Source of the DNA: JBDTMT01 sp033764095
GTDB lineage: Bacteria; Desulfobacterota; Binatia; HRBIN30; CADEER01
Assembly (NCBI GenBank): GCA_033764095.1
Contig: JANRJF010000328.1
Coordinates: 1 to 20,762, forward strand
Length of the DNA stretch: 20,762 bases
Reading direction: 5' to 3'
Shown in pieces: positions 1-8,197 of the stretch. How positions within the stretch are numbered: the first letter of the stretch is position 1; each line of letters opens with the position of its first letter. The notes under the pieces are model-generated. The model was not told where the DNA came from, ran no database searches, and saw only the letters and a program-made list of their open reading frames with translations. Position numbers and translations under genes: made by a program.

Positions 1-591
1 CATCGCCGCCGGCTGCAGACCGGCCACGAAGAGCGTGATCAGGCGCGCGACGCGGCGGCGATAGGCGTCGACGCTGACGCCCGGCCCCTTCAAGCCGGCG
101 ACGGCGCCGGCCAGCAGCTCGGCCGCCTCGTTGGCGCTCACGCCGCCGCCGGCGAGGTCGATCTCACCCGCCGCGGCGGCACGCCGGAAGACGCGCGCCA
201 GCAGGGCGACGAACTGCCGCTGCGTGTCGGCGGCGAGATCGCCGCACAGCCGGTTGCTCTCGTCGAGCAGCTCGGCGCCGTGCGGCGAGCCGTAGGCGAT
301 CTCGACGAAGCGCAGGCTGCGCGCCTCGACCGCGGCGCGCAGCCGCTCGGCCAACCGCCCGTCGGCCTGCACCGCCGCCGTCGCCCCCGCCAACGCCTGC
401 TCGTGCAGCTGCTGCGAGAGGGCGCGGAAGATCGCCTCCTTGTTGCGGAACTGCAGGTAGAGCGCGGCGCGCGACACCCCGGCAGCGGCGGCGATGTCCT
501 CCATCGAGGTGCGGCGGAAGCCGTAGCCGGCGAAGCGTGCGTACGCCGCCGGCAGGATGCGCTCGCGCGTGGCGGTGATCGGGCGACCCAT
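1..591 (-). CDS. TetR/AcrR-family transcriptional regulator (3' end outside window)
   Basis: Reading the minus strand from the ATG at 591 gives 197 codons without a stop up to the window edge, so the gene is almost complete but lacks its last residues. The N-terminus carries a TetR-type DNA-binding domain: residues about 10-55, with TSMEDIAAAAGVSRAALY (29-45) as the helix-turn-helix and LQFRNKEAIFRAL after it, the usual family signature. The remaining ~140 residues are Ala/Leu-rich helices, as expected for the ligand-binding and dimerisation domain; the ligand cannot be read from sequence. It is divergent from a short-chain dehydrogenase gene at 701, and TetR regulators often repress both themselves and the divergent neighbour, so control of that dehydrogenase is a reasonable inference. 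A start at 616 lies in another frame and does not give the HTH. Confidence 0.88.
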   Translation of the reverse strand, partial: MGRPITATRERILPAAYARFAGYGFRRTSMEDIAAAAGVSRAALYLQFRNKEAIFRALSQQLHEQALAGATAAVQADGRLAERLRAAVEARSLRFVEIAYGSPHGAELLDESNRLCGDLAADTQRQFVALLARVFRRAAAAGEIDLAGGGVSANEAAELLAGAVAGLKGPGVSVDAYRRRVARLITLFVAGLQPAAM

Positions 592-604
592 GGCCGGAAT
601 CACG

Positions 605-630
605 TTGACGAATCATATGCAGAATGTCAA
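605..630. promoter_or_regulatory. Candidate operator / divergent promoter region between TetR and SDR genes
   Basis: The 109-bp gap between the divergent starts (591 and 701) has one AT-richer patch. It contains TTGAC at 605-609 and its inverted copy GTCAA at 626-630, around a CATATG core at 614-619. TTGACA on the minus strand (630-625) and TTGACG on the plus strand (605-610) resemble -35 boxes, but no convincing -10 partner is visible for either. The symmetric arms and the position fit a TetR-family operator; the inner bases are not palindromic, so this is a candidate only. Confidence 0.4.
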
Positions 631-688
631 TTTGCTCACCTTCACCGACCGCTCACCTCAACCCCGCCCCTCTCGCGGGGCGGCGACC

Positions 689-694
689 AAGGAG
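689..694 (+). promoter_or_regulatory. Ribosome binding site of the SDR gene
   Basis: AAGGAG lies 6 nt before the ATG at 701 and directly abuts the ATG at 695. Normal spacing therefore favours 701 over 695 and over the further upstream in-frame ATG at 557, which would overlap the TetR coding start. Confidence 0.7.
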
Positions 695-700
695 ATGCCC

Positions 701-1522
701 ATGTCCTCGACGCATGCTCTCGCCGGCAAGACCGCCATCGTCACCGGCGCCTCCAGCGGCATCGGCCGCGCCATCGCCGAGCGCTTCGGCGCCGCCGGCG
801 CGCACGTCTTCCTCGCCGGCCGCACGCGCGACGCGATGGAGGCGTCGCGCCAGCGCATCGCCGCGAGCGGCGGTCAGGCAACCGTGGTGACGCTCGACGT
901 GCGCGACGTCGGCCAGGTGCAGGCCCTGGTCGACCAGGCCGTGAAGGCCAGCGGCCGGCTCGACATCATGGTGAACAACGCCGGCCTCTCGTACCCGAGC
1001 CCGATTGCTGACGCCGACCCGGAGCACTGGCGCGCCATGCTGGAGACCAACGTGCTCGCCCTGCTGGTCGGCTGCCAGGCGGCGATCCGCGCCATGAAGC
1101 AGTGCGGCGCCGACGGGCACCTGGTGAACATCTCGTCGATCGCCGCGCAGCGCGCCGACTCCGGCGTCTACGGCGCCACCAAGCACGCGGTGAACTGCAT
1201 CTCCAGTACGCTGCGGCGCGAGTTGGAGGAGGAGAACATCCGCGTCGTCAACGTGATGCCGGGCGCCATCGCCACCAACTTCGCGCGCAACTTCGACCCC
1301 GCCTTCCTCGCCGGCTTCGTCCAGGCGAGCGGCATGCAGGTCGAACTGAAGCGCGGCGAGCGGCTGCCCGACGAGGTCTTTGAGGCCATGCAGCCGAAGC
1401 TGCGCCAGGTGCTCAGCAGTCCGGAGGACGTCGCCGACGCGGTGTTCTACGCGGTGACGCTGCCGATCGCGGTGAACATCGCCGACATCGTCGTGCGCCC
1501 GGCGAAGCAGTTGAACATCTGA
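701..1522 (+). CDS. Short-chain dehydrogenase/reductase (classical SDR, NAD(P)-dependent)
   Basis: A 273-residue cytoplasmic oxidoreductase of the classical SDR family with a Rossmann fold. The cofactor motif TGASSGIG is at residues 15-22, NNAG at 92-95, and the catalytic tetrad is complete: N117, S145, Y157 and K161 (YGATK). R41 after the second beta strand, within AGRTRD, would be compatible with NADP(H) preference, but this is inference. The length is slightly above the usual 250 because of an insert at about residues 198-235, in the substrate-lid region, that includes a charged KRGERLPDE stretch. The substrate is not predictable; relatives act on alcohols, ketones, sugars and acyl chains. 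It is transcribed away from the TetR gene and is its likely target. Start chosen by the AAGGAG at 689. Confidence 0.92.
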   Translation: MSSTHALAGKTAIVTGASSGIGRAIAERFGAAGAHVFLAGRTRDAMEASRQRIAASGGQATVVTLDVRDVGQVQALVDQAVKASGRLDIMVNNAGLSYPSPIADADPEHWRAMLETNVLALLVGCQAAIRAMKQCGADGHLVNISSIAAQRADSGVYGATKHAVNCISSTLRRELEEENIRVVNVMPGAIATNFARNFDPAFLAGFVQASGMQVELKRGERLPDEVFEAMQPKLRQVLSSPEDVADAVFYAVTLPIAVNIADIVVRPAKQLNI

Positions 1523-1540
1523 GCGGGTCCCACCTGATTT

Positions 1541-1624
1541 CGCAGCGCTCCGGGCGGCCCACCCGCCTGGGGCCGGTGGCGGCGCTGGGGCGCCGCCGGC
1601 GGGCGAGCCGCGCGGAGCGCTGCG
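1541..1624. terminator. Nested GC-rich hairpins between convergent genes; possible bidirectional terminator
   Basis: The 104-bp gap between the convergent SDR and DUF1501 genes holds a perfect 12-bp inverted repeat, CGCAGCGCTCCG at 1541-1552 and its complement at 1613-1624. Inside it sits a second hairpin, GGCGGCGC at 1578-1585 and GCGCCGCC at 1590-1597, with a 4-nt loop. Neither side has a T run, so this is not a canonical intrinsic terminator; it may stop transcripts with Rho help or protect 3' ends. Confidence 0.45.
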
Positions 1625-1626
1625 GA

Positions 1627-2904
1627 TCAGGCGATCAGGCCAACCGGTGTGTAGGTGTGGCCGGGAAGGACGCTGGCGAGGCTGCTCAGGTTGCCGAGAT
1701 GGTTGGCGACCAGGTCGCCCATGACGTTGCGGAAGTCGACGCTGTGGTTGAGGTAGCGCCCGCGCAGCAGGGCGTTGGCGGCGAGCCCCGGCCAGGTGCC
1801 GTAGATGCCGCCGCGCACGTCGCCGCCGGCGACGAACCAGGCGGAGGCGTGTCCGTGGTCGGTGCCGAAGCTGCCGTTCTCCGCCGAGGTACGGCCGAAC
1901 TCGGTCATGGTGACGATGGTGACGTCGGCGATGCGCGGTCCGAGGTCGACGTAGAGCGCCGCGATCCCGGCGGCGAAGTCCTGGTGGCGGCGCGCCTGCT
2001 GGCCGTTGGCCTCGCCGGCGCCCTGGTTGGAGTGCGTGTCCCAGCCGCCGATGCTGAGCGACGCCACCTCGAGGCCGACGTCCTCTTTGATCAGCTGCGC
2101 GATCTGGCGCATCTGCCGGCCGAAAGTGCTGTTCGGGTAGGCGGCGCCGTTCGCCGGCGCGTAGGTGGCGGTGTTGATGTCGCTCAGCACCGCCAGGTCG
2201 TTCACCACCGCGCGGCCGTGGCCGAGCACCAGCGCGCGATACGCCTTGCCGTCGTCGGCCGCCTGGCTGTAGACGCGGTTCAGGTCGGTGAGCAGCGCCT
2301 GCTCCTGGTCGGCCGCCATGCCGAGCGTGAAGCTGGCGATGTCGTTGAACGCCGAGACGGTGAGCGGGCCGCGCAGCGCGTGCGGCAGCTCGTCGCCGAA
2401 GCCGACCGCGCGCAGCGCCGCCGGGCGCGGGAGGCTGACGAGATGGCGATTCAACCAGCCGTCGAGCTCGGCGTGGTTGGCGCCGCTCTCCAGGTTCTCC
2501 TGCCCGTCGAAGTGCGACTGCGAGCCGTTCGGATAGTGCGTCGCCGGCAGCACCGCGAGGCGGCCGTCGTTCCACAGCCGCAGCAGCGGCGCCAGGCCGG
2601 GATGCAGGCCGAAGAAATTGCTCGGCGCGCCGAAGCCGTTCAACGCCAGCGCCGCGGCCGGGTTGGCGGGATTGGGGGGCGGCACCGCGATGGTCGGGCG
2701 CAGCGTGTAGTAGCTCGCGTCACCGAACGGGATGACGGTGTTGACGCCGTCGCAGCCGCCGCGCTGGAAGATGACCACCAGCGTCTTGCCGCCGGTGGTC
2801 TGCGCGAAGGCGAGGCGCGGGCGCAACGGATTGCTGAACACCGTCGCCGCGGTGGTCGCCCCGGCGCTCGCCAGCAGGCGCATGAAATGTCGTCGCGTGA
2901 TCAT
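1627..2904 (-). CDS. DUF1501 family secreted protein (Tat substrate)
   Basis: About 425 residues. The N-terminus MITRRHFMRLLASAG carries a twin-arginine signal (RR at 4-5) followed by a hydrophobic Ala-rich stretch ending near AFAQ, so export of a folded protein through Tat is expected. The body matches DUF1501, an alkaline-phosphatase/sulfatase-like fold group: LVVIFQRGGCDGVNTVIP after the signal, SQSHFDGQENLESG, and EFGRTSAENGSFGTDHGHA near residue 315, whose Asp/His residues resemble metal ligands. No enzymatic activity has been established for the family, so none is assigned. It follows the DUF1800 gene by 28 bp on the same strand, the usual partnership. A GTG at 2913 in the same frame is an alternative start; the ATG at 2904 fits typical family N-termini and has GAGCGAG 9 nt upstream. 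Confidence 0.9.
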   Translation of the reverse strand: MITRRHFMRLLASAGATTAATVFSNPLRPRLAFAQTTGGKTLVVIFQRGGCDGVNTVIPFGDASYYTLRPTIAVPPPNPANPAAALALNGFGAPSNFFGLHPGLAPLLRLWNDGRLAVLPATHYPNGSQSHFDGQENLESGANHAELDGWLNRHLVSLPRPAALRAVGFGDELPHALRGPLTVSAFNDIASFTLGMAADQEQALLTDLNRVYSQAADDGKAYRALVLGHGRAVVNDLAVLSDINTATYAPANGAAYPNSTFGRQMRQIAQLIKEDVGLEVASLSIGGWDTHSNQGAGEANGQQARRHQDFAAGIAALYVDLGPRIADVTIVTMTEFGRTSAENGSFGTDHGHASAWFVAGGDVRGGIYGTWPGLAANALLRGRYLNHSVDFRNVMGDLVANHLGNLSSLASVLPGHTYTPVGLIA

Positions 2905-2932
2905 CGTCCGCACTCGCTCTCGGTCCGCCGCC

Positions 2933-5900
2933 TCATTGGTACTGCCCGCCCGGATAGGTCAGCACGGTGCCGACCATCTGCTGCAGCCGCGCCTCGGCGT
3001 CGGCCTGGGTGATGAAGAATGGTCGCGTGCCGTCGTCGGTCAGCACGCCGATCGCGGTGTCGTACTCCAGCGGCGTGAACTCGCCGTAGAACAGTTGCTG
3101 CAGCAGGAAGCCGACGATGCCGTCTGCAGTGGTCTGGCGGTTGCGGGTGAAGTAGCCGCGCAGATCGACGCTGGTGCCGCTCAGCTGGTTGCGCACCAGC
3201 CGATTGGCGTACTTGAAGCGCTGCAGCAGCGTGTTCGAGTTGATCCAGTCGTCGCCGGTCTCCGACCAGCCGGTCGGCACCGGGTTCTCGTACAGCCGCA
3301 GACCCATGTCGCTGATCGCCGCCGGCAGGCCGGCGGCGTCGCTGTTGGCGCCGAGCGCGCGGGCCCAGAAGACGGCCATCTCGACCGGCGTACGCACCTT
3401 GCCGCGGAAGGCCGCCGGCGCGGCGAACTCGGGCGAGCGCAGGATGATGCGCACCACCGCGGCGATCGAGCCCTGCGTGTTGAGATACTCGCTGGCGCAG
3501 CGGCCGACCAGCAACGGCGACGGCGCGTCGCCGACCAGCACCTGCGCGAGCTTGGTGCAGATGAAGTTGGCGGTCGAGGGATGCGCGGCGAGGATGTCGA
3601 GTACCTGCTCGCCGTCCTCGATGCCGCGCCCGGCCGGCAGCGTCTGGCCGAGCACCACCTTGGCGCCGGTGTCGTGGTTGGCCGGGTCGAAGGCGAACTG
3701 GCCGTTCACCACCGTCCAGCCGGTGAAGGCGCGCGCCACCTGCTCGACGTCGGTCTGCGTGTAGCCGCCGTCGACGCTCAGCGTGTGCAGCTCCATCAGC
3801 TCGCGCGGGTAGTTCTCGTTCGGCTGATCGCGCCGGCTCGCCGCCTGGTCGAGGTAGTAGAGCATCGCCGGACTCTTGGCGCTGACCGCGAGCAGGTCGC
3901 GGAAGCGGCCGAGCGCGTTGGCGCGGAACTGCGCGTTCTCCGCCGCCTCGAAGGCGACGGTGTTGTTGGTCTTGTTGACGTCGGTGTTGAAGTGGTTGTC
4001 CCAGAACCAGGTCATCACCTCGAGCAGCTGGCGGCGGCTGTAGATCATGCGCAGCAGCGTCTGACGCTGCAGCTCCGCCTTGCTGGCCGGTGCCGCCGGC
4101 AGTAGCGCGGCGAGCTGCGAGTCGTCGATCGCCGCCGGGTTGAGCTGCTGGTCGATGAAGGCGTCGACGCCGACGCGCTGCACTTCGAAGAGCAGCTCCG
4201 GCGTGCTGCCGAAGGTGATGCGGTTGAGCAGGTGATGGGCGAGGAAATCGACGCCGACGATGGTGAGCGAGACGCTGGCCGCCGCCTGGTTGTTCTTCGC
4301 GTCGCGCGCGGTGACCGTGACCGTCGCGGTCTGCCCCTCGCTGACCTGGCCGCTCAGCACCGCGAAGCTCCAGCCGCCGTTGGCGCCAACGCCGAGCGTC
4401 TGCGTCACCGTGCGACCGAGGCGCGCGTCGTCCACCGTCGCCACCAGGCTGGTGACGCCGATGTCGTCGGTCGCCAAGCCGCTGACCAGGAAGCCGGAGC
4501 GCGGCACGCTGCTGCCCGGGCCCGGGCTGAGGATCGACACCTGCGGCGGCGCAGCGTCGGCGGTGGCGGTGAAGCTCGCCGTCGCGCTGGCGCGGTTCTG
4601 CGCCTGGTCGAGCGCGGTGACCGTGACCGTGCAGGTCTGCCCGGCGCTCAGCGCGCTCGACGGCACGCTCGCCGTCCACTGCCGCAGCGTCGGGTTGTAG
4701 GCGACGGCGAGCGTCGTGACGCCCTTGACCGGGTCGCTCAGCGTGCCGGTGACGCTGGCGATGGAGACGTTGTCCGACGCCTCGCCGAGCAGCGTGAAGC
4801 CCTCGGCATCGACGCTGGCGCCGCTCTGCGGATTGAGGATGGCGATGCGCGGCGCGGTGAAGTCGGGCGGCGCGGCGACGTTCTGGTCGACGCGCATCAG
4901 CACCGGCCCCTCCTGACTGACCAGGCCGCTGTAGTACTTCTTGCCGTTGCCGAACGGATCGTACGCGCGAATGACGTAGACGCGCTCGCCAAGCCGCGGC
5001 GCCGGCGGCTGCTGCGTGGTGACCGTCTGGCTCAGGCCGGGCAGATCGAACGCGACGACGCCGTTGGCGTCGGTGGTGCCGTCGGCGGTCCACACGCGCG
5101 TGCCGTCGTCGAGCTTGCGCTCGGCGATCAGCTTGCGATTCGCCAGCGGCAGGTTGGTCGCGGCGTCGATCAGCGTCACCGGCACGGTGCCGACGCGGAA
5201 GAAGACGTCGCCCGGCGCCATGAGCGGATCGCTGCTGACGCCGTTGCCGTACGGCTTGGCGTAGAGCGAGTAACGCCGGCCGCTGCCCAGCCCGTCGAGG
5301 TCGAAGGCGGCGATGCCGCTGGCATCGGTGGTGAGCTCGCGCGCCCAGGTGGTGGTCCCATCGACCAGCACCTCGCGGGCGGTGATCTTGATCGCCGGCA
5401 GCGCCGCGCCGCTGACACCGTTGACCAGCGTCACGCGCAGCGGCGCGCTACCGACGACGAAGTCGAGCGCGCCCTCGCGCGTCACGTCGGGGCTGTACTT
5501 GGTGCTGCCGTCGATCGGGCTCTTCGCCTGCAGGCGATAGACGCGCCCGGCGCGCAGACCGAGCAGGTCGAAGCGGATGACGCCGGCGGCGTCGGTGGTG
5601 CCGCCCGCCGCCCACTTGAGCGTGCCGTCGGACGCCACCTCGTAGGCCGACACCTTGTACGCCGCCAGCGGCGCGCCGCTGGCGCCGCTCAGCGTGCGCA
5701 CCTGCAGGGTGCCGACCCGGAAGGTGTACGGACCGGGCTGCGTCAGGTCGTCACTCCACGAGGTGCCGCCGTTGTAGACCGAGGCATAGAGCACGTAGGT
5801 GCGGCCGCTGCCGAGCCCGTCGAGGTCGAACACCGCCTGGCCGGCGGCGTCGGTGGTGCGCTGCGCCACCCAGCGCTGCTCGCCGCTGGCCAGCTTCTCG

Positions 5901-8197
5901 TTCACCGTGATGCCGATGCCGGCGAGGAGCTGGCCGCCGACGCCGTCCTGCAGCGTCACCACCAGCGGCGTGTTGCCCACCTTGAACACCACCGCTCCGA
6001 CGGCGGTGATCGGCTGACTGCGCTTGGTGCTGCCGTCGGCCGGGCTCTTGGCCTCGAAGACATAGGTCGCGCCGCGGCCGAGGCCGGGCAGATCGAAGCG
6101 AATGATGCCGCGCTCGTCGGTGGTCGCCTGCTTGCTCCACGCCCAGCTGCCGTCGGCGTTCTTCGACAGCGCCGTCACCTTGGTCCCGACCAGCGGCGCG
6201 CCGCTGGCGCCGTTGAGCACGGTCAGCTCGACCGTGCCGACGCGCAACTCGAACACGCCGGCCTCGCGGATGTCGTCGCTGTACACCGTGCTGCCGTACG
6301 GCGACGCGCTGAGCACGAAGGTCGCGCCGGCGCCGAGGCCGTCGAGATCGAACACCGCCTTGCCGCTCGCGTCGGTGGTCTGCTGCGCCACCCAGGCGAG
6401 GCTGCTGCCGTCGCGCCGGTTGGCGGTCACCTTGAGGCCGACGAGCGGATCGCCGCTCAGCGCGTTGCTCACCCGTACGCGCAGCGGCGCGCGGCCGACG
6501 GCGAAGGTCATGCTGCCGTTCCTGGTGACGTCGTCGCTGCGCTTGCCGCTGCCGTCCCACGGGCTCCTGGCCTCGATCACGTACAACTTGCCGGCGCCGA
6601 GGCCGGGCAGGTCGAAGCGGATCACGCCGGCGGCGTCGGTCTTGCCGCCCGCCGCCCACTTGAACGTACCGTCGCTGCGCTTCTCCGACGCCCACGCGTC
6701 GACGTTGGCGAGCGGCGTGCCGTCGGCGCCGTTGACCACCGCGACCTTCAGCTTGCCGAGCTTGTAGGTGTAGGCGCCCGGCGCGGTGAGGTCCTCGCTC
6801 ACCGCCTTGCCGGTGCCGAACGGCCAACTGGCGAGGAAGTAGGTGCGGCCGCTGCCCAGGCCGGGCAGGTCGAGCACCGCCTTGCCGGCGCTGTCGGTGG
6901 TGCGCCAGGCGTAGTCCTTGGTGGTACCGTCGGCGAGGCGCTCGACAGCCGAGAAGCCGAGCCCGGCGATCGGCGCGCCGCTGATCGCGTCGACCGCGGT
7001 GACGGTGAGCGGGGCGTTGCCGACCACGAAGGTCATGGCGCCGGTCTGGGTGATCTCGTTGCTGCTCTTGGTGGTGCCGTCGGCCGGGCTCTTCGCCTTC
7101 AGGACGTAGGTCCGGCCGCGGCCGAGCCCGGGCAGGTCGAAGCGGATGATGCCGCTGCTGTCGGTGCTGCCGCCCTTGCTCCAGGCGAGCGACCCGTCGG
7201 CCCTGCGCTCGTAGGCGTCCACCTTCGTCGCGGCGAGCGGCTTGTTGGTCCCGCCGGCGACGACGGCGACCTTCAGGGTGCCGACCTTGAACGCCAGCTC
7301 GCCGGCGGCGACCAGGTCCTCGCTGTCCGCGCTCATGCCGTTGAACGCCGTGGTGCGCAGCACGTAGGTGCGCCCGCTGCCCAGGCCGGGCAGATCGAAG
7401 ACGGCGCGACCGACGCTGCTGGTGGTGCGTTGGCGCACGTAGGTGAGCTTGCCGTCGAGGCCACGCTCGTAGGCGTTGACCACCAGGTTGGCGAGCGGCG
7501 CGTTGCTGAGGCCGTCCATCACCGTCGCCGCCAGCGGCGCGTTGCCGACCACGAAGGTCACGCCGCCGGGGTCACGGATCTCGTTGCTGCGCTGCGTGCT
7601 GCCGTCCCACGGGCTGAGCGCCTCGAGCAGATAGACGTTGCCGGCACCGAGGCCGAGCGGATCGAAGATGATCAGGCCCTGTGCGGTGGTGGTGCCGCTG
7701 GCCAGGCTCTTCAGCGTTCCGTCGCTCAACTTCTGCTTGAGCGTCACCTTGGTGTTGGCAAGCGGCGCGTTGCTGCCGCCGGCGACGACGCTGACCGGCA
7801 GCTTGCCGACCCGGAAGGTGAATGCACCCGGCGCGGCGACGTCGTCGCTGCGCACCGAGCCGCCGTTGTACGGCGTCGCGAAGATCGCAAAGCGCACGCC
7901 CTGGCTGACGCCGGTGAGCTTCACCGTCGCGCGCCCGGTGGCATCGGTGGTCGCCGAGGCGACCCAGGTGAAGACGTCGCCGCTGCGGCGCTTGGCCTGA
8001 ATCGGCAGCGCGGCGAGCGGCTGGCCGCTGATCGCGTTCACCACCTGCACGGTGACCATGTCCACCGTGCCGACCGGCGTCGGCGTCGCGGCACCGAACG
8101 TCGGCGCGGCGGCGCAGAGGATGACGAGCAACGCCAACCAGCGGCGCGCGCCACAAAGCTGCGACCATCCCTGCCGTCCGCTGCTCATCCGCTGCAT
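2933..8197 (-). CDS. Large secreted multi-repeat protein with C-terminal DUF1800 domain
   Basis: A 1754-residue protein. Residues 1-36 form a Sec-type signal peptide (RRWLALLVILCAAAPTFGA). Residues about 44-1110 are twelve tandem repeats of 86-88 residues resembling carboxypeptidase-regulatory-like/CnaB beta-sandwiches, each with a TTDAxGxAxFDLPGLGxGRTY core and ending in a short FRVG-type strand. Residues about 1111-1220 and 1221-1315 look like two further Ig-like domains (the second begins VSILSPGPGSSV). Residues about 1317-1754 are a full-length DUF1800 domain, starting LAHHLLNRITFGSTPELL and containing the NHFNTD, NYPRELMELHTLSVDGGYTQ and FTGWTV blocks typical of the family. DUF1800 has no proven activity; it recurs beside DUF1501, as here. 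The repeats would act as a stalk or binding array. ATG 8197 is taken as start; ATG 8188 (codon 4), with GAAGG 9 nt before it, is equally possible. Confidence 0.9.
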   Translation of the reverse strand: MQRMSSGRQGWSQLCGARRWLALLVILCAAAPTFGAATPTPVGTVDMVTVQVVNAISGQPLAALPIQAKRRSGDVFTWVASATTDATGRATVKLTGVSQGVRFAIFATPYNGGSVRSDDVAAPGAFTFRVGKLPVSVVAGGSNAPLANTKVTLKQKLSDGTLKSLASGTTTAQGLIIFDPLGLGAGNVYLLEALSPWDGSTQRSNEIRDPGGVTFVVGNAPLAATVMDGLSNAPLANLVVNAYERGLDGKLTYVRQRTTSSVGRAVFDLPGLGSGRTYVLRTTAFNGMSADSEDLVAAGELAFKVGTLKVAVVAGGTNKPLAATKVDAYERRADGSLAWSKGGSTDSSGIIRFDLPGLGRGRTYVLKAKSPADGTTKSSNEITQTGAMTFVVGNAPLTVTAVDAISGAPIAGLGFSAVERLADGTTKDYAWRTTDSAGKAVLDLPGLGSGRTYFLASWPFGTGKAVSEDLTAPGAYTYKLGKLKVAVVNGADGTPLANVDAWASEKRSDGTFKWAAGGKTDAAGVIRFDLPGLGAGKLYVIEARSPWDGSGKRSDDVTRNGSMTFAVGRAPLRVRVSNALSGDPLVGLKVTANRRDGSSLAWVAQQTTDASGKAVFDLDGLGAGATFVLSASPYGSTVYSDDIREAGVFELRVGTVELTVLNGASGAPLVGTKVTALSKNADGSWAWSKQATTDERGIIRFDLPGLGRGATYVFEAKSPADGSTKRSQPITAVGAVVFKVGNTPLVVTLQDGVGGQLLAGIGITVNEKLASGEQRWVAQRTTDAAGQAVFDLDGLGSGRTYVLYASVYNGGTSWSDDLTQPGPYTFRVGTLQVRTLSGASGAPLAAYKVSAYEVASDGTLKWAAGGTTDAAGVIRFDLLGLRAGRVYRLQAKSPIDGSTKYSPDVTREGALDFVVGSAPLRVTLVNGVSGAALPAIKITAREVLVDGTTTWARELTTDASGIAAFDLDGLGSGRRYSLYAKPYGNGVSSDPLMAPGDVFFRVGTVPVTLIDAATNLPLANRKLIAERKLDDGTRVWTADGTTDANGVVAFDLPGLSQTVTTQQPPAPRLGERVYVIRAYDPFGNGKKYYSGLVSQEGPVLMRVDQNVAAPPDFTAPRIAILNPQSGASVDAEGFTLLGEASDNVSIASVTGTLSDPVKGVTTLAVAYNPTLRQWTASVPSSALSAGQTCTVTVTALDQAQNRASATASFTATADAAPPQVSILSPGPGSSVPRSGFLVSGLATDDIGVTSLVATVDDARLGRTVTQTLGVGANGGWSFAVLSGQVSEGQTATVTVTARDAKNNQAAASVSLTIVGVDFLAHHLLNRITFGSTPELLFEVQRVGVDAFIDQQLNPAAIDDSQLAALLPAAPASKAELQRQTLLRMIYSRRQLLEVMTWFWDNHFNTDVNKTNNTVAFEAAENAQFRANALGRFRDLLAVSAKSPAMLYYLDQAASRRDQPNENYPRELMELHTLSVDGGYTQTDVEQVARAFTGWTVVNGQFAFDPANHDTGAKVVLGQTLPAGRGIEDGEQVLDILAAHPSTANFICTKLAQVLVGDAPSPLLVGRCASEYLNTQGSIAAVVRIILRSPEFAAPAAFRGKVRTPVEMAVFWARALGANSDAAGLPAAISDMGLRLYENPVPTGWSETGDDWINSNTLLQRFKYANRLVRNQLSGTSVDLRGYFTRNRQTTADGIVGFLLQQLFYGEFTPLEYDTAIGVLTDDGTRPFFITQADAEARLQQMVGTVLTYPGGQYQ
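4868..8068 (-). repeat. Twelve tandem ~261-bp coding repeats (six A-B pairs)
   Basis: Residues 44-1110 of the DUF1800 protein divide into twelve units at 44, 132, 219, 307, 394, 482, 569, 655, 742, 830, 917 and 1004. Odd units tend to carry a PYNGG-like loop followed by SDD or SED; even units carry SPxDGSTKxS. Most odd units from the third begin xAPLxV and most even units TLxVxV, so the array is a two-domain unit repeated six times. The last unit is longer (107 residues) because of a Gln/Pro-rich insert, TVTTQQPPAPRLGE. Confidence 0.85.

Noticed and set aside
164..616. Minus-strand frame of 150 codons at the left end
   Set aside because: It is a shadow in another frame; the frame starting at 591 carries the TetR helix-turn-helix and stays open to the edge.
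557..700. N-terminal extension of the SDR
   Set aside because: It would overlap the TetR start and lacks a ribosome site; the Rossmann domain begins just after the ATG at 701.
2901..5093. Long minus-strand open frame overlapping the DUF1800 gene
   Set aside because: Arg-rich shadow in another frame of the same strand; the DUF1800 motifs are in the 2933-8197 frame.
4868..8068. CRISPR-like periodic repeats
   Set aside because: The period is about 261 bp, degenerate and in frame; it encodes protein repeats, not short identical repeats with unique spacers.
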